Counted from the stretch's first letter, positions 18,165 through 26,409 are shown. The stretch is DNA of 64,000 nt from CALECP01 sp964389925 (GCA_964389925.1 CAYMGE010000017.1:1-64000), one strand, 5' to 3'. The notes: generated by a model not told the origin, from the sequence alone. Program-made: numbers and translations.

Positions 18165-19385
18165 ATGAAACCACAAGCAAAAGACCCTTACGCCCCCAAC
18201 TCACTCCCCGTCCGCATCATTTGGGGCAGCCTGCGTTTCATCATTTTTGGTGCAGTTGTCGTCGTTTTCACGATTGCATTACTTTTGCTTGCCTTTCGCT
18301 GGAATGAGGCAAGTACAGGTGGCATGGTGGCACTCGATCAGGGCGATCCTAGCCTGAGTTCGGCCGAGAGGCTCGTCCTACAAGCGATGCTCGCTGCGAA
18401 TCGCGGCGCACTAACCGAACCAATTGGTGCGGGCAGCGAGCCGATTGAATTTATCGTCGCTGCGGGACAAAACGCCAACCAGATTGCCATCAACCTCGCC
18501 TCATCTGGCGTAATGGAGCCGGGCAAAGAGAGCCTGTTTCTCAACTATCTGCGTTTTTACGGTCTCGATGCAGAGCTGGACGCTGGCACGTTTGTTCTGT
18601 CACCCGATATGGATTTACCAACGTTGGCGGAAACGCTTTCCAATGCGGTCGGGGATGACATCACGCTCACTTTTTTAGAAGGATGGCGCGTTGAGCAGAT
18701 GGCGGGTTATCTCGATACGGTGCGGCCGGCTGAGATTGATCCGGCTGAGTTTTTAGCAATTGTGACGCGACAGCGGCCGATTGACATGTCTGCCTATCCG
18801 TTCACTGCACAGCTTGAGGCGGCCGATTCACTCGAAGGCTTCCTTTTTCCCGACACATACCGCATTCCGCTCGATGCAGATGCAGACTATCTGGTCAATG
18901 CGATGTTGACGACATTCGGTGAGCGCGTCACGCCAGAGATGCGACAAGCTTATGGAGAACGAGGGTTGAGTATTCCCGATGCGGTCACGCTTGCCTCAAT
19001 TGTCGAGCGTGAGGCCGTGCTGTCCGAAGAACAGCCCATTATCGCCAGCGTCTTTCTCAATCGTGTCGAGCAAGGTATCAAACTCGATGCTGATCCAACC
19101 GTTCAATATGCGGTTGGCTACGATCCTGCAACGGACAAGTGGTGGAAAGCTCCCTTAACGGTTGACGATCTGCAAATTCAGTCACCCTACAACACATACC
19201 AAAATACAGGTTTGCCACCTTCACCAATTGCCAATCCGGGCTTGGGCGCACTACAGGCAATTGCCAACCCCACCAGCACAGACTACCTCTATTTCGTGGC
19301 TGAATGCGTCGGATTAGCTCCCGGCTCCCACCTATTTAGTGCCACCTATGAGCAGCACCTAGAGAATGTAGCAAGCTGTCAATGA
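18165..19385 (+). CDS. mltG: Endolytic murein transglycosylase MltG
   Basis: A 406-residue membrane protein with one N-terminal helix (IIFGAVVVVFTIALLLLAF). A LysM-like segment follows (IEFIVAAGQNANQIAINLASSGV), then the YceG catalytic domain with EGFLFPDTYRIP, TLASIVEREAVLSEEQPIIASVFLNR (containing the catalytic Glu) and the substrate loop LDADPTVQYAVG. MltG cuts nascent glycan strands and sets their length. The ATG at 18165 is preferred because it precedes the cytoplasmic charged segment; the upstream in-frame start lies in the repeat spacer and inside ruvX. Confidence 0.96.
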   Translation: MKPQAKDPYAPNSLPVRIIWGSLRFIIFGAVVVVFTIALLLLAFRWNEASTGGMVALDQGDPSLSSAERLVLQAMLAANRGALTEPIGAGSEPIEFIVAAGQNANQIAINLASSGVMEPGKESLFLNYLRFYGLDAELDAGTFVLSPDMDLPTLAETLSNAVGDDITLTFLEGWRVEQMAGYLDTVRPAEIDPAEFLAIVTRQRPIDMSAYPFTAQLEAADSLEGFLFPDTYRIPLDADADYLVNAMLTTFGERVTPEMRQAYGERGLSIPDAVTLASIVEREAVLSEEQPIIASVFLNRVEQGIKLDADPTVQYAVGYDPATDKWWKAPLTVDDLQIQSPYNTYQNTGLPPSPIANPGLGALQAIANPTSTDYLYFVAECVGLAPGSHLFSATYEQHLENVASCQ

Positions 19386-19467
19386 TGCGCGAACATAAAA
19401 AAAACGTTGAGAGCCTACCTATTTTGAAGGTTTTCTGTCTGACACGTCTCTATACACACACAGAGAA

Positions 19468-19505
19468 CTTGCCGGATAAAAATTGTAAGGATTTTATCTC
19501 GCAAG
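19468..19505. other. Long imperfect hairpin upstream of a flavoprotein gene
   Basis: The arms CTTGC (19468-19472) plus GATAAAA, and TTTTATC plus GCAAG (19501-19505), pair around a 10-base loop with a 2x2 internal mismatch. Together with the terminator hairpin 17 bases downstream it forms a two-hairpin unit in the 287-base gap between mltG and the next gene. It may be the 3' part of the mltG transcript, a small RNA or a leader. No riboswitch class was recognised. Confidence 0.4.
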
Positions 19506-19521
19506 GATGAAACTTCCCGGA

Positions 19522-19549
19522 GGTGTTGCTGAACAGGCAGCACCTTTTT
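19522..19549 (+). terminator. Rho-independent terminator after mltG
   Basis: The arms 19522-19530 and 19536-19544 (9 bp including G-T pairs, loop GAACA) are followed by five T at 19545-19549. It lies 136 bases past the mltG stop and 124 bases before the next start. Confidence 0.8.
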
Positions 19550-19672
19550 CCTTTTCACTGCAATGTGCGTCTTTCTGTTGATGTGAATGCTCTCTGACTT
19601 ATCTCAAGACGAAAGATTCCCCACCGTCGCTGCGTCTGAAAAGTAACGAAACTCAAAAAAGCGAGCAGCACA

Positions 19673-21049
19673 ATGAAAAAATACGACATTATTTGGATCG
19701 GGACAGGGCAGGCGACGGGAACAGTTATTCCGCGCTTGGTGGCGGCCGGAAAAACAGTAGCGATTGCAGAAGGTGGTCGCTTTGGTGGGAGCTGTGTCAA
19801 CTATGGGTGTACGCCGACAAAGACAATTGTCGCCAGCGCACGAGCGGCGCACATGGCGCGACGTGGGGCTGATTTTGGGGTCATCACCACCGATGTGTCG
19901 GTTGATTTCGCCAAAGTGATGGAACGGGCGCACAAGATGCGCGATAGTGGGAGTGATGGGCTGGAGAAATGGCTGCGTGAGATGGACAATGTTGATGTTT
20001 ATGGCAACTTTGCAACGTTTGATAGTCCTAATCTGGTGCGCGTGGGCGATGAAGTGATTTATGGGGAGACAATCGTCATCAATGCGGGAGGGCGGGCGCG
20101 AGTTGCGCCGATTAATGGCATTGATGAGGTTGAGTGGCTCGATAATCGGCGGCTGTTGGCGTTGACCGAGCGGCCTGAACACCTCATTATCGTCGGAGGT
20201 AGCTACATCAGCATGGAATTTGCACAGGCATTTCGACGTTTGGGCAGCCAAGTGACTATTTTAGAGCGGTCGGGGCAGTTGATGTCGCGCGAGGACACAG
20301 ATATTGCGGAAATCGCGCAAGACGTTTTAGAGGAGGAAGGCGTTGCAGTTGAGCTGAACACGCAGATCGGGCGACTGGCGCAGACAGCTCCACAGAATGT
20401 TGAAGTCTTTTTTAGTCAGAATGGCGTTGAGCGGTCTGTGAGGGGGACGCATGTGTTGTTGGCAATCGGCCGAGTTCCCAACAGCGACCGACTCAATCTA
20501 CAGGCCGCCGGCGTTGAAACGACCAGTCGTGGCTACATCAAAGTCAACGACTCGATGCAAACCAATGTCCCGCACATCTACGCCGTCGGTGACATCAACG
20601 GCGAAGGGGCATTCACACACACCTCCGTCAATGATGGTGAAATTTTCTGGGATGTTTACAGCGGTGAAGCAGATCGGCAACTATCTGACCGTATTATCAC
20701 CTACGCCATGTTCATCGACCCACCACTGGGCCGCGTCGGCATGAGCGAAAAAGAGGCGCGTGAGAGCGGCCGAAATGTGCTAATGGCGACAAAACCAATG
20801 GCACACATCTCACGTGCCAAAGAGAAGTCGGAAACGGCGGGGCTGGTCAAAATTTTGGTCGATGCAGACACCGAGCAATTCTTGGGTGCGACAATTTTGG
20901 GGGTTGGTGGTGACGAAATCATCAACATGTTCACGCCGTTCATGTACACAGGGCAATCATGGAAAGTGTTTCGGCGGGCGGTGCTGACTCATCCGACGGT
21001 GGCAGAATTGATGCCGTGGATATTAGACGATCTAAAACCGTTGGAGTAG
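19673..21049 (+). CDS. FAD-dependent pyridine nucleotide-disulfide oxidoreductase (MerA/Lpd-like)
   Basis: A 458-residue flavoprotein of the class I disulfide reductase family. FAD motif DIIWIGTGQATGTVIPRLVAAG near the N-terminus; redox pair CVNYGC at about residues 42-47; NAD(P) motif IIVGGSYISMEFAQAFRRLG; second FAD motif NVPHIYAVGDINGEGAFTH; C-terminal dimer domain with LTHPTVAELMPWI containing the active-site His. No N-terminal HMA domain and no C-terminal vicinal Cys pair are present, so mercuric reduction is not supported. NAD(P)H-dependent reduction of a disulfide or quinone is the best reading. Substrate unknown. Confidence 0.9.
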   Translation: MKKYDIIWIGTGQATGTVIPRLVAAGKTVAIAEGGRFGGSCVNYGCTPTKTIVASARAAHMARRGADFGVITTDVSVDFAKVMERAHKMRDSGSDGLEKWLREMDNVDVYGNFATFDSPNLVRVGDEVIYGETIVINAGGRARVAPINGIDEVEWLDNRRLLALTERPEHLIIVGGSYISMEFAQAFRRLGSQVTILERSGQLMSREDTDIAEIAQDVLEEEGVAVELNTQIGRLAQTAPQNVEVFFSQNGVERSVRGTHVLLAIGRVPNSDRLNLQAAGVETTSRGYIKVNDSMQTNVPHIYAVGDINGEGAFTHTSVNDGEIFWDVYSGEADRQLSDRIITYAMFIDPPLGRVGMSEKEARESGRNVLMATKPMAHISRAKEKSETAGLVKILVDADTEQFLGATILGVGGDEIINMFTPFMYTGQSWKVFRRAVLTHPTVAELMPWILDDLKPLE

Positions 21050-21107
21050 CTCATCTAAAGTTGTCACCTTTGCACAGCATCTTCTGGCACAGTTTGGGGT
21101 TTGTTTC

Positions 21108-21168
21108 TTTGCGGCAAACGTACCGTAGACATCTATGCGGTACGTCAAGAAAGTGGCTTTGCCGCAAA
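21108..21168 (+). promoter_or_regulatory. Nested inverted-repeat leader before an unrecognised gene
   Basis: Outer arms TTTGCGGCAAA (21108-21118) and TTTGCCGCAAA (21158-21168) are perfectly complementary over 11 bp. Inside them CGTACCG (21119-21125) and CGGTACG (21138-21144) form a second 7-bp stem that stacks directly on the left outer arm. The element ends 15 bases before the start codon, just ahead of the Shine-Dalgarno AAAGGAG. Each outer arm is itself nearly palindromic (TTTGC-G-GCAAA), so it could equally be two protein-binding half-operators whose starts are 50 bases apart. Confidence 0.6.
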
Positions 21169-21183
21169 ACATAAAGGAGCAAA

Positions 21184-22701
21184 ATGGCAGAGCAAGGTGT
21201 GGTATTTCCGAGAGATGAGAATGGCAAGCGTCGCACGACAAAAGCGGGCAAAGTAATTGTGGCAGCGGCATTGGGCGCGGCGAGTTCGGCCGACGCGCAA
21301 CACGCCCTCAACGAAAAAAATTGGCGCAAAAATTACCGACAGTATTTTGAGCGCATGACGGCTGTTGGGGTGGAATCGGCCGATAACGCCCGCGCCATCG
21401 CCCAATCTGGTCTTTCGGCCGTTTACAAGCAATTTGAGTTTGTGCGCGATGCAAAGACGCACACGCTTGCCGCTGCCATGTCTGTCTATAATCAGCCTGT
21501 ATTTCACACCGGCATTATTCACGGCATAGGCAGCCCACAACCCCTAACGATTCCCTACAAAAAGAAAATGCTTTCTGGTGCTGCGCTCCGCAACCAGTTG
21601 CGGACTTGGCAGAATCGCGGCATCGTTGAAGAAAGCCATGCTGCCGCTGTCGAGCGTGTGATCGACCATGCTAACTGGCTAGATGAGTTGCCGGCCTTTG
21701 TTCTGATGGGCGCAGGGGCGGAAATCGGCCCTTACCAAACGCTGCTCGACATGGGGGCAACGGTGGTCGCAGTTGATCTCAATCGCCCTGAGATTTGGGA
21801 GCGTCTGATACACACGGCGCGGCAATCGGCCGGCACGCTCATCTTTCCGCTGCAAGCCGCCCAAATGGATGACATGACCGACAGCAATTTAGCGGGTTTA
21901 GCGGGGGCGAATTTAATCACCGATGCACCCGAAATTATCACGTGGCTCGTTGGCTTAGACAGGCCATTGACGCTGGGCGGCTATGCTTATCTCGATAGCG
22001 GCGAATTTGTGCGCGTCGCGGTGGCGATGGACGTGATTATCAAGACGGTCGCAGAGCGCACGCCCCATCCGGTCAACATCGCCTTTCTGCTCACGCCGAC
22101 CGACGTGATGGCGGTGCCGGCCGATGTCGTTGACGCGGCGCAAAAACGCTATGAAGAGCCGACGACTTTTCGGCCGATTCGCACCCTCTTTGGCACGCTC
22201 TCAAACTCGCGCATCTTCGCCAAAAATGTGCGCCGCGTCGTTCTCAGCAAAGAGGGGCGACGCTACGGCATTATCAACAGCCTCGTCACACAGCAAGGTC
22301 CCAACTACACGCTGGCAAAGCGTCTGCAACGCTGGCGCTCCGTTGTGGCGCGGGATGAAGGGCATATCGTCTCGTGCAACGTCGCGCCGGCAACCTACAC
22401 CTACTCTGTCACAAAAAATAAGCTGTTTATGGCGGGGTATGCGGGGGCTGAACAGTTTGGCGTGGAGATTTTTCGGCCGAAAACGACCAACGCTATCATG
22501 ACCGCCCTGCTCATCAACGACCTCGCCTATGATGCGGCCGCCTCCCATCCCGACGTGCCACTCCACAATCCCGAAGAGCTGTTTATGGAAGGAGCCAATC
22601 ACGGCGGCATGTGGCGCATGGCAAATCAGTTGGGATCGCTGATCGAGGTCGGCGTGATCGTTGGGTCAGTCAAGCGGTTTTTCTCACGGGATGATGAATA
22701 G
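21184..22701 (+). CDS. Unrecognised conserved-looking protein with Rossmann-like nucleotide-binding motif
   Basis: A 505-residue soluble protein. I do not recognise the family with confidence. A dinucleotide or SAM-type motif is clear near residues 168-190: AFVLMGAGAEIGPYQTLLDMGATVVAVDLNRPEIW, a glycine-rich turn followed 20 residues later by an acidic residue ending a strand. The first 120 residues are helical and basic. The last 100 residues contain FMAGYAGAEQFGVEIFRPK and an aromatic GGMWRMANQL. No signal peptide or clear membrane helix is seen. A strong Shine-Dalgarno (AAAGGAG) and the nested leader suggest regulated expression. It is directly followed by a zinc-ribbon gene. Confidence 0.75.
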   Translation: MAEQGVVFPRDENGKRRTTKAGKVIVAAALGAASSADAQHALNEKNWRKNYRQYFERMTAVGVESADNARAIAQSGLSAVYKQFEFVRDAKTHTLAAAMSVYNQPVFHTGIIHGIGSPQPLTIPYKKKMLSGAALRNQLRTWQNRGIVEESHAAAVERVIDHANWLDELPAFVLMGAGAEIGPYQTLLDMGATVVAVDLNRPEIWERLIHTARQSAGTLIFPLQAAQMDDMTDSNLAGLAGANLITDAPEIITWLVGLDRPLTLGGYAYLDSGEFVRVAVAMDVIIKTVAERTPHPVNIAFLLTPTDVMAVPADVVDAAQKRYEEPTTFRPIRTLFGTLSNSRIFAKNVRRVVLSKEGRRYGIINSLVTQQGPNYTLAKRLQRWRSVVARDEGHIVSCNVAPATYTYSVTKNKLFMAGYAGAEQFGVEIFRPKTTNAIMTALLINDLAYDAAASHPDVPLHNPEELFMEGANHGGMWRMANQLGSLIEVGVIVGSVKRFFSRDDE

Positions 22702-22914
22702 ATGCTGGCGAGCAACTGCAACTATTGTGCGTTTTACGGCACGCCGCACGTCGTTGAGCAGCGCGTCATCTGTCCACAGTGCGGGTTTGAAGTCGCGCAG
22801 GCGGGACATCAGGTGCTGCTTGTGGGGCTGTTCTTGCCTGAGCGGGTGGCGGCGACCATCGGCTCAACGAGAATAATTGTCAATGGAGAACGGGCAATAG
22901 TCAATGATGAATGA
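22702..22914 (+). CDS. Small zinc-ribbon-like protein
   Basis: A 70-residue protein with two cysteine knuckles, CNYC near residue 6 and CPQC near residue 24, the pattern of a rubredoxin-like or DUF-type zinc ribbon. Its ATG follows the preceding stop codon with no gap, so it is probably co-translated with the 505-residue protein. The last 15 or so residues (IIVNGERAIVNDE) are encoded by an inverted-repeat spacer and may not be functional. A real gene is likely but not certain; function unknown. Confidence 0.6.
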   Translation: MLASNCNYCAFYGTPHVVEQRVICPQCGFEVAQAGHQVLLVGLFLPERVAATIGSTRIIVNGERAIVNDE

Positions 22915-22955
22915 AAAATGGTCATTTACAATTCTGCATTCTCCGTTCTGCATTG
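22881..22955. repeat. Interrupted inverted repeat overlapping the zinc-ribbon 3' end
   Basis: CAATGGAGAACGG (22881-22893) and CCGTTCTGCATTG (22943-22955) are complementary at 12 of 13 positions. The interior has slipped repeats such as GTCAATGATGAATGA and ATTCTGCATTCT. It lacks a T-run, so it is not a classical terminator. Confidence 0.6.
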
Positions 22956-23054
22956 ATTATTTCTTCGGCACGCATCGGCAGATGATACCGCCGCTCTCTG
23001 CTACCTAACCGTCTAAAATCTTCTGTCCTATGCTTGATAACGCGCTGCGTCATG

Positions 23055-23082
23055 TTGCGTGTTTTCCCCCCATCGCTATAAT
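23055..23082 (+). promoter_or_regulatory. Sigma-70-type promoter of etfBA
   Basis: TTGCGT (23055-23060), a 16-base spacer and a perfect TATAAT (23077-23082). The predicted start of transcription is near 23089, about 92 bases before the etfB start codon. Confidence 0.65.
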
Positions 23083-23087
23083 TAGGC

Positions 23088-23118
23088 AGAGTTTGCCATT
23101 GCAAACTCTTCTTTTAGG
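23088..23118 (+). promoter_or_regulatory. Hairpin at the predicted etfBA transcription start
   Basis: AGAGTTTGC (23088-23096) and GCAAACTCT (23101-23109) form a perfect 9-bp stem with loop CATT, followed by TTCTTTTAGG. Placed at the predicted +1, it can act as an operator or as a very early terminator-like hairpin. Confidence 0.55.
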
Positions 23119-23180
23119 TAAACTGAACTTATCGCGTGATAAGTTAGATGAGAATAGAAATTCCCACTGGAGGTTCTTTC

Positions 23181-23975
23181 ATGAAAGTAGTTGTTTGTCT
23201 GAAACAAACACCCAGCACCACGGCCGTCTATAGCGTTGCTGATGGTAATGTGAGCTGGGAAGACCCAAGCGGTAAGCCGCAAGTCGTCAACCCTTGGGAC
23301 GAATTTGCGATTGAAGAGGCGATTCGTCTCAAGGAAAATCACGGCGCGGAAGAGGCGATTGCCTTGACCGCTGGTAGCGAAGAGGCCAATGCGTCGCTTA
23401 AACAGGCGTTGGCGATGGGCTGCACGAGCGCAACTTTGATCAATGATGAGAGTTTTGCTGGCTCGGATGGGCAGGGGACGGCGCGTGTTTTGGCGGCCGC
23501 CATAAACAATCTCGGTGTCGATGTCGCCATTTTCGGCAAGCAGGCGATTGACGGCGATACGGGCATGACCCCCGTGATGACGGCGCGTGCGCTGGGTTGG
23601 ACACCACTCACCTATGTCTCTGCCATCAAAGAAATCAGCGACGACTCGATCACGGTTGAGCGCATGTTAGAGCGCGGCACGCAAACGGTCACGGCCGAGA
23701 TGCCCGTCGTGATTAGCGTGGTCAAAGAGATCAACGAGCCGCGTTATCCCTCATTTATGGGCATTCGCAAGGCCAATCGGGCAAAAATCCCGTCATTATC
23801 TGGAGCCGATTTGGAGATTGACGGCGCGGTTGGCGCGGATAGTGCCAACGTCGATTGGTCAAATGTCTATCAGCCACCCGCACGCGATGCGGCAACTGAG
23901 TATATTACGGGCGATTCACCTGAAGACATTGCCTCAAAACTCGCAGATAAATTGATGGCGGAGAAAGTGATCTAA
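23181..23975 (+). CDS. etfB: Electron transfer flavoprotein beta subunit
   Basis: A 264-residue EtfB. MKVVVCLKQTPSTTAVY, VNPWDEFAIEEAIRLKE, ALAMGCTSATLI, IFGKQAIDGDTGMTPVMTARALGWTPLTYV and PRYPSFMGIRKANRAK are family signatures. EtfB carries AMP and, with EtfA-bound FAD, passes electrons from acyl-CoA dehydrogenases to the quinone pool. The ATG at 23181 has GGAGG eight bases upstream, which rules out the upstream ATG at 23148. Stop and etfA start overlap as TAATG, so translation is coupled. Confidence 0.97.
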   Translation: MKVVVCLKQTPSTTAVYSVADGNVSWEDPSGKPQVVNPWDEFAIEEAIRLKENHGAEEAIALTAGSEEANASLKQALAMGCTSATLINDESFAGSDGQGTARVLAAAINNLGVDVAIFGKQAIDGDTGMTPVMTARALGWTPLTYVSAIKEISDDSITVERMLERGTQTVTAEMPVVISVVKEINEPRYPSFMGIRKANRAKIPSLSGADLEIDGAVGADSANVDWSNVYQPPARDAATEYITGDSPEDIASKLADKLMAEKVI

Positions 23976-24943
23976 TGAACGTTTTTGTCTATATCGAACA
24001 CTATGATGAAGAGATCGCGCCGATCAGCCGTGAAGCGATTGGGGCGGCAAAAAGCCAGCTTGATGCAGATGTCACCGCCCTGATTTTTGGCAGTGATGCG
24101 GACGAGATCGCCGAAAAAGCGTTTCAATGGGGCGTGGATAACGTGATTGCGTGTGATGACGATTCGCTCGATGATGGATTGACCGAAGCGATTGCGCCGG
24201 TTGTCGTGCAGGTTTTGCAGGATGAGGAGCCAGATGCGTTTATCGCTGGGGCTTCGATTGCGGGCAAAGATTTGTGCGCGTGGGTCGCGTTTGACCTTGA
24301 GACGGGCTATGTTGCGGACGTGATCGACCTCAAAGCGGCCGGTGATCGCATCGTGGCAACCCATCCCGTCTATGCCGGTAAATTGCGCTGTGATGCCATT
24401 ATCCCAGAAGGGTTGCAGGTCATCAGCCTGCGTAATCGTGCCTTTGTCCCACTTGAGATGGATGAAGATGCGGAAGAGGGCGACATCGATTACGTCGATC
24501 CCGTCGTTGATGAAGACGACATCAAAACGAGTGTTGAGGGAATCGAAGAGAAAGGTGGCGGTGTCAGCCTCGCAGAAGCGAGCATCATCGTCAGTGGTGG
24601 TCGTGGTGTCGGTGGGCCTGAAGGGTTTGCACCGGTGCGTGAGTTGGCCGAGACATTGGGCGGCGCGTTGGGGTCGAGCCGTGCAGCGGTTGACGCGGGC
24701 TGGATTCCCTACGCCCATCAGGTTGGGCAGACGGGTAAAACGGTCAGCCCAGACCTCTACATCGCGTGTGGCATCAGTGGCGCGATTCAACATCAGGCAG
24801 GGATGAACACCTCGAAGCTGATCGTGGCGATCAACAAAGATGCGGACGCGCCGATCTATAAGTTGGCACACTATGGCGTTGTGGGTGATCTGTTTGAGAT
24901 TGTGCCGGCGTTAACGGCCGAATTTGAAAAGCGGTTGAGCTAG
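23975..24943 (+). CDS. etfA: Electron transfer flavoprotein alpha subunit
   Basis: A 322-residue EtfA. The C-terminal FAD domain is clear: SIIVSGGRGVGGPEGFAPVRELAETLGGALGSSRAAVDAGWIPYAHQVGQTGKTVSPDLYIACGISGAIQHQAGM, then IVAINKDADAPIYKLAHYGVVGD. Adenine- and flavin-contacting residues are all present. No ferredoxin domain or electron-bifurcation partner (Bcd, FixCX) lies next to it, so an ordinary beta-oxidation role is likeliest. It shares a one-base stop/start overlap with etfB. Confidence 0.97.
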   Translation: MNVFVYIEHYDEEIAPISREAIGAAKSQLDADVTALIFGSDADEIAEKAFQWGVDNVIACDDDSLDDGLTEAIAPVVVQVLQDEEPDAFIAGASIAGKDLCAWVAFDLETGYVADVIDLKAAGDRIVATHPVYAGKLRCDAIIPEGLQVISLRNRAFVPLEMDEDAEEGDIDYVDPVVDEDDIKTSVEGIEEKGGGVSLAEASIIVSGGRGVGGPEGFAPVRELAETLGGALGSSRAAVDAGWIPYAHQVGQTGKTVSPDLYIACGISGAIQHQAGMNTSKLIVAINKDADAPIYKLAHYGVVGDLFEIVPALTAEFEKRLS

Positions 24944-24973
24944 TTACACAGTAAGTACCACATAAATTAACGG

Positions 24974-25002
24974 CTCGTTCCGATGGTCTCCATCGGAACG
25001 AG
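24974..25002. repeat. Perfect palindrome after etfA
   Basis: CTCGTTCCGATGG (24974-24986) and its exact complement (24990-25002) with a 3-base loop TCT. There is no T-run on either side, so it may work as an mRNA-stabilising hairpin, a REP-type element or an atypical terminator. Confidence 0.7.
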
Positions 25003-25126
25003 TCGATGCCCCGCTAATTTCTTAAAGCGTAACTACGGCAAAAATTAGGGAAGAAAGGTGAAACGTAATTGGGGGATGTGCATAATTCCAGATGCACATT
25101 AATGTAATTATCAACAGGAATTCGTC

Positions 25127-26362
25127 ATGCTCACATCTCTAATCGACAACGCCCACCATCAATTTGATTTAACAGAACAGGCTTCCCACGATCACCTTTT
25201 ATCGCTCGTTGCAGAATTGCTTGAATCCGGCGTTCCCACTAGCGAGATCAAGCACGCCGCACGGCGTGCGCCGCTCGAATTCCGGCTGGCTGAAAAGCTG
25301 GTTGATTCGCGCCGCTATTTACAGACAGTCACGCAACCGCTCAAGATCGCGGTCGTGTTCGCCATGTGGGGGGAGCAGAATCGACTGTATCCAAAGCATG
25401 AGGAAAATCCGAATGGGGAGGATTCTCTGCGAGTGAAGCTGGCTCAGTTGGCGTGGGCAACGGCCGATACGCCAATCGACTGGACATTATATGCCGTTGA
25501 CGACGGTGACCCCAATGAAAGCGGCCGAATTGCCCAAGAAATTGCCGCCACGCACCCACTAGGCGCACACGTCTCTGTCCTACATTTGGCGGACGCTGTG
25601 CCATCACAGGACGGGCCACTGGCTGGGTTAGAATCGGCCGAAAAATCTCGCAAAGGCGGAGCCATCATCTACGGCTGTATGCAGGCGATTGCCGATGGCG
25701 CAGATGCCGTCATCTACACCGATGCGGATAATTCGGTACATCTAGGACAAATCGGCTTGCTGCTGCGCCCCTACCTGACGAAGGAGAGCAACGTGGTGCT
25801 TGGCAACCGCAAACATCCCGACTCGGTTTTGGTCAAGCAGGAAGGGCGTTGGGGCATTGGCATCAAGCTGCTACGCCACATGCAGCGCATGATCGGCAAA
25901 CCAATTTTCTCGCTTGGCATCCGCGATACACAAGCCGCCTTCAAGCTGTATGATGCCGCGCTGCTCAAAGCGATCATTGCGAATCCGACCGTTTATGACT
26001 TCTCATTTGACACAGATTGGATCATGGCCGTTATCAAGCGTGAAGAGCCATTTGTGACGGTGCCATTTGCCTTTATCGACTCGGCCGCCGAGTCCGCCTC
26101 CATTACCCAAGGCCCAATGACGACGTGGGAAACATTGCTGCACGGCCTAAAAGCGGCCGTTCGCAAACACGATCTGCCGCATGAAGTAGAGATGGCGCGG
26201 GTGTTGGATGAGGAGATTGAGGGGGCGGCCGATTTAGATTTGCTGATCAATCGACTGCCCCAGCAACTCGCCACCGCCACTGATGCCCAACTCGGCGACC
26301 CTGCAATTATGTCCCCCGCAGAGGTACAGGTCTGGATTCAGCAGTGCAAGCAAAAAGTCTGA
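25127..26362 (+). CDS. GT2-family glycosyltransferase (DPM1-like) with helical N-terminal extension
   Basis: A 411-residue protein. The first 70 residues are helical (HDHLLSLVAELLESGVPTSEIKHAARRAPLEFRLAEKLVDS). The GT-A fold follows: IDWTLYAVDDGDPNESG, the DxD-type motif AVIYTDADNSVHLGQIG, GNRKHPDSV and the dolichol-phosphate-mannose-synthase-like segment SLGIRDTQAAFKLYDAALLKAI. It likely transfers a sugar to a polyprenyl phosphate or a small acceptor. No membrane helices are seen. A palindrome follows its stop. The acceptor is unknown. Confidence 0.82.
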   Translation: MLTSLIDNAHHQFDLTEQASHDHLLSLVAELLESGVPTSEIKHAARRAPLEFRLAEKLVDSRRYLQTVTQPLKIAVVFAMWGEQNRLYPKHEENPNGEDSLRVKLAQLAWATADTPIDWTLYAVDDGDPNESGRIAQEIAATHPLGAHVSVLHLADAVPSQDGPLAGLESAEKSRKGGAIIYGCMQAIADGADAVIYTDADNSVHLGQIGLLLRPYLTKESNVVLGNRKHPDSVLVKQEGRWGIGIKLLRHMQRMIGKPIFSLGIRDTQAAFKLYDAALLKAIIANPTVYDFSFDTDWIMAVIKREEPFVTVPFAFIDSAAESASITQGPMTTWETLLHGLKAAVRKHDLPHEVEMARVLDEEIEGAADLDLLINRLPQQLATATDAQLGDPAIMSPAEVQVWIQQCKQKV

Positions 26363-26376
26363 TCGGGTTTCTATCG

Positions 26377-26409
26377 TGCGTATTGCGTAAATTGGATACG
26401 CAATACGCA
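26377..26409. repeat. Perfect 13-bp inverted repeat after the GT2 gene
   Basis: TGCGTATTGCGTA (26377-26389) and its exact complement (26397-26409), 7-base loop. Each arm is built from two TGCGTA units. No T-run follows. It lies between convergent genes. Confidence 0.7.

Noticed and set aside
19604..20251. 215-codon antisense frame under the flavin reductase gene
   Set aside because: It lies opposite the FAD and redox motifs of a clear gene and has no ribosome site or recognisable domain.
19673..21049. Mercuric reductase call for the flavoprotein
   Set aside because: The general fold fits, but the C-terminal vicinal Cys pair and an HMA domain are missing, and no mer genes are near.
23972..24871. 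Long open frame antisense to etfA (299 codons)
   Set aside because: It mirrors the codon pattern of a certain EtfA gene, is Asp/Arg/His-rich and matches no family pattern.
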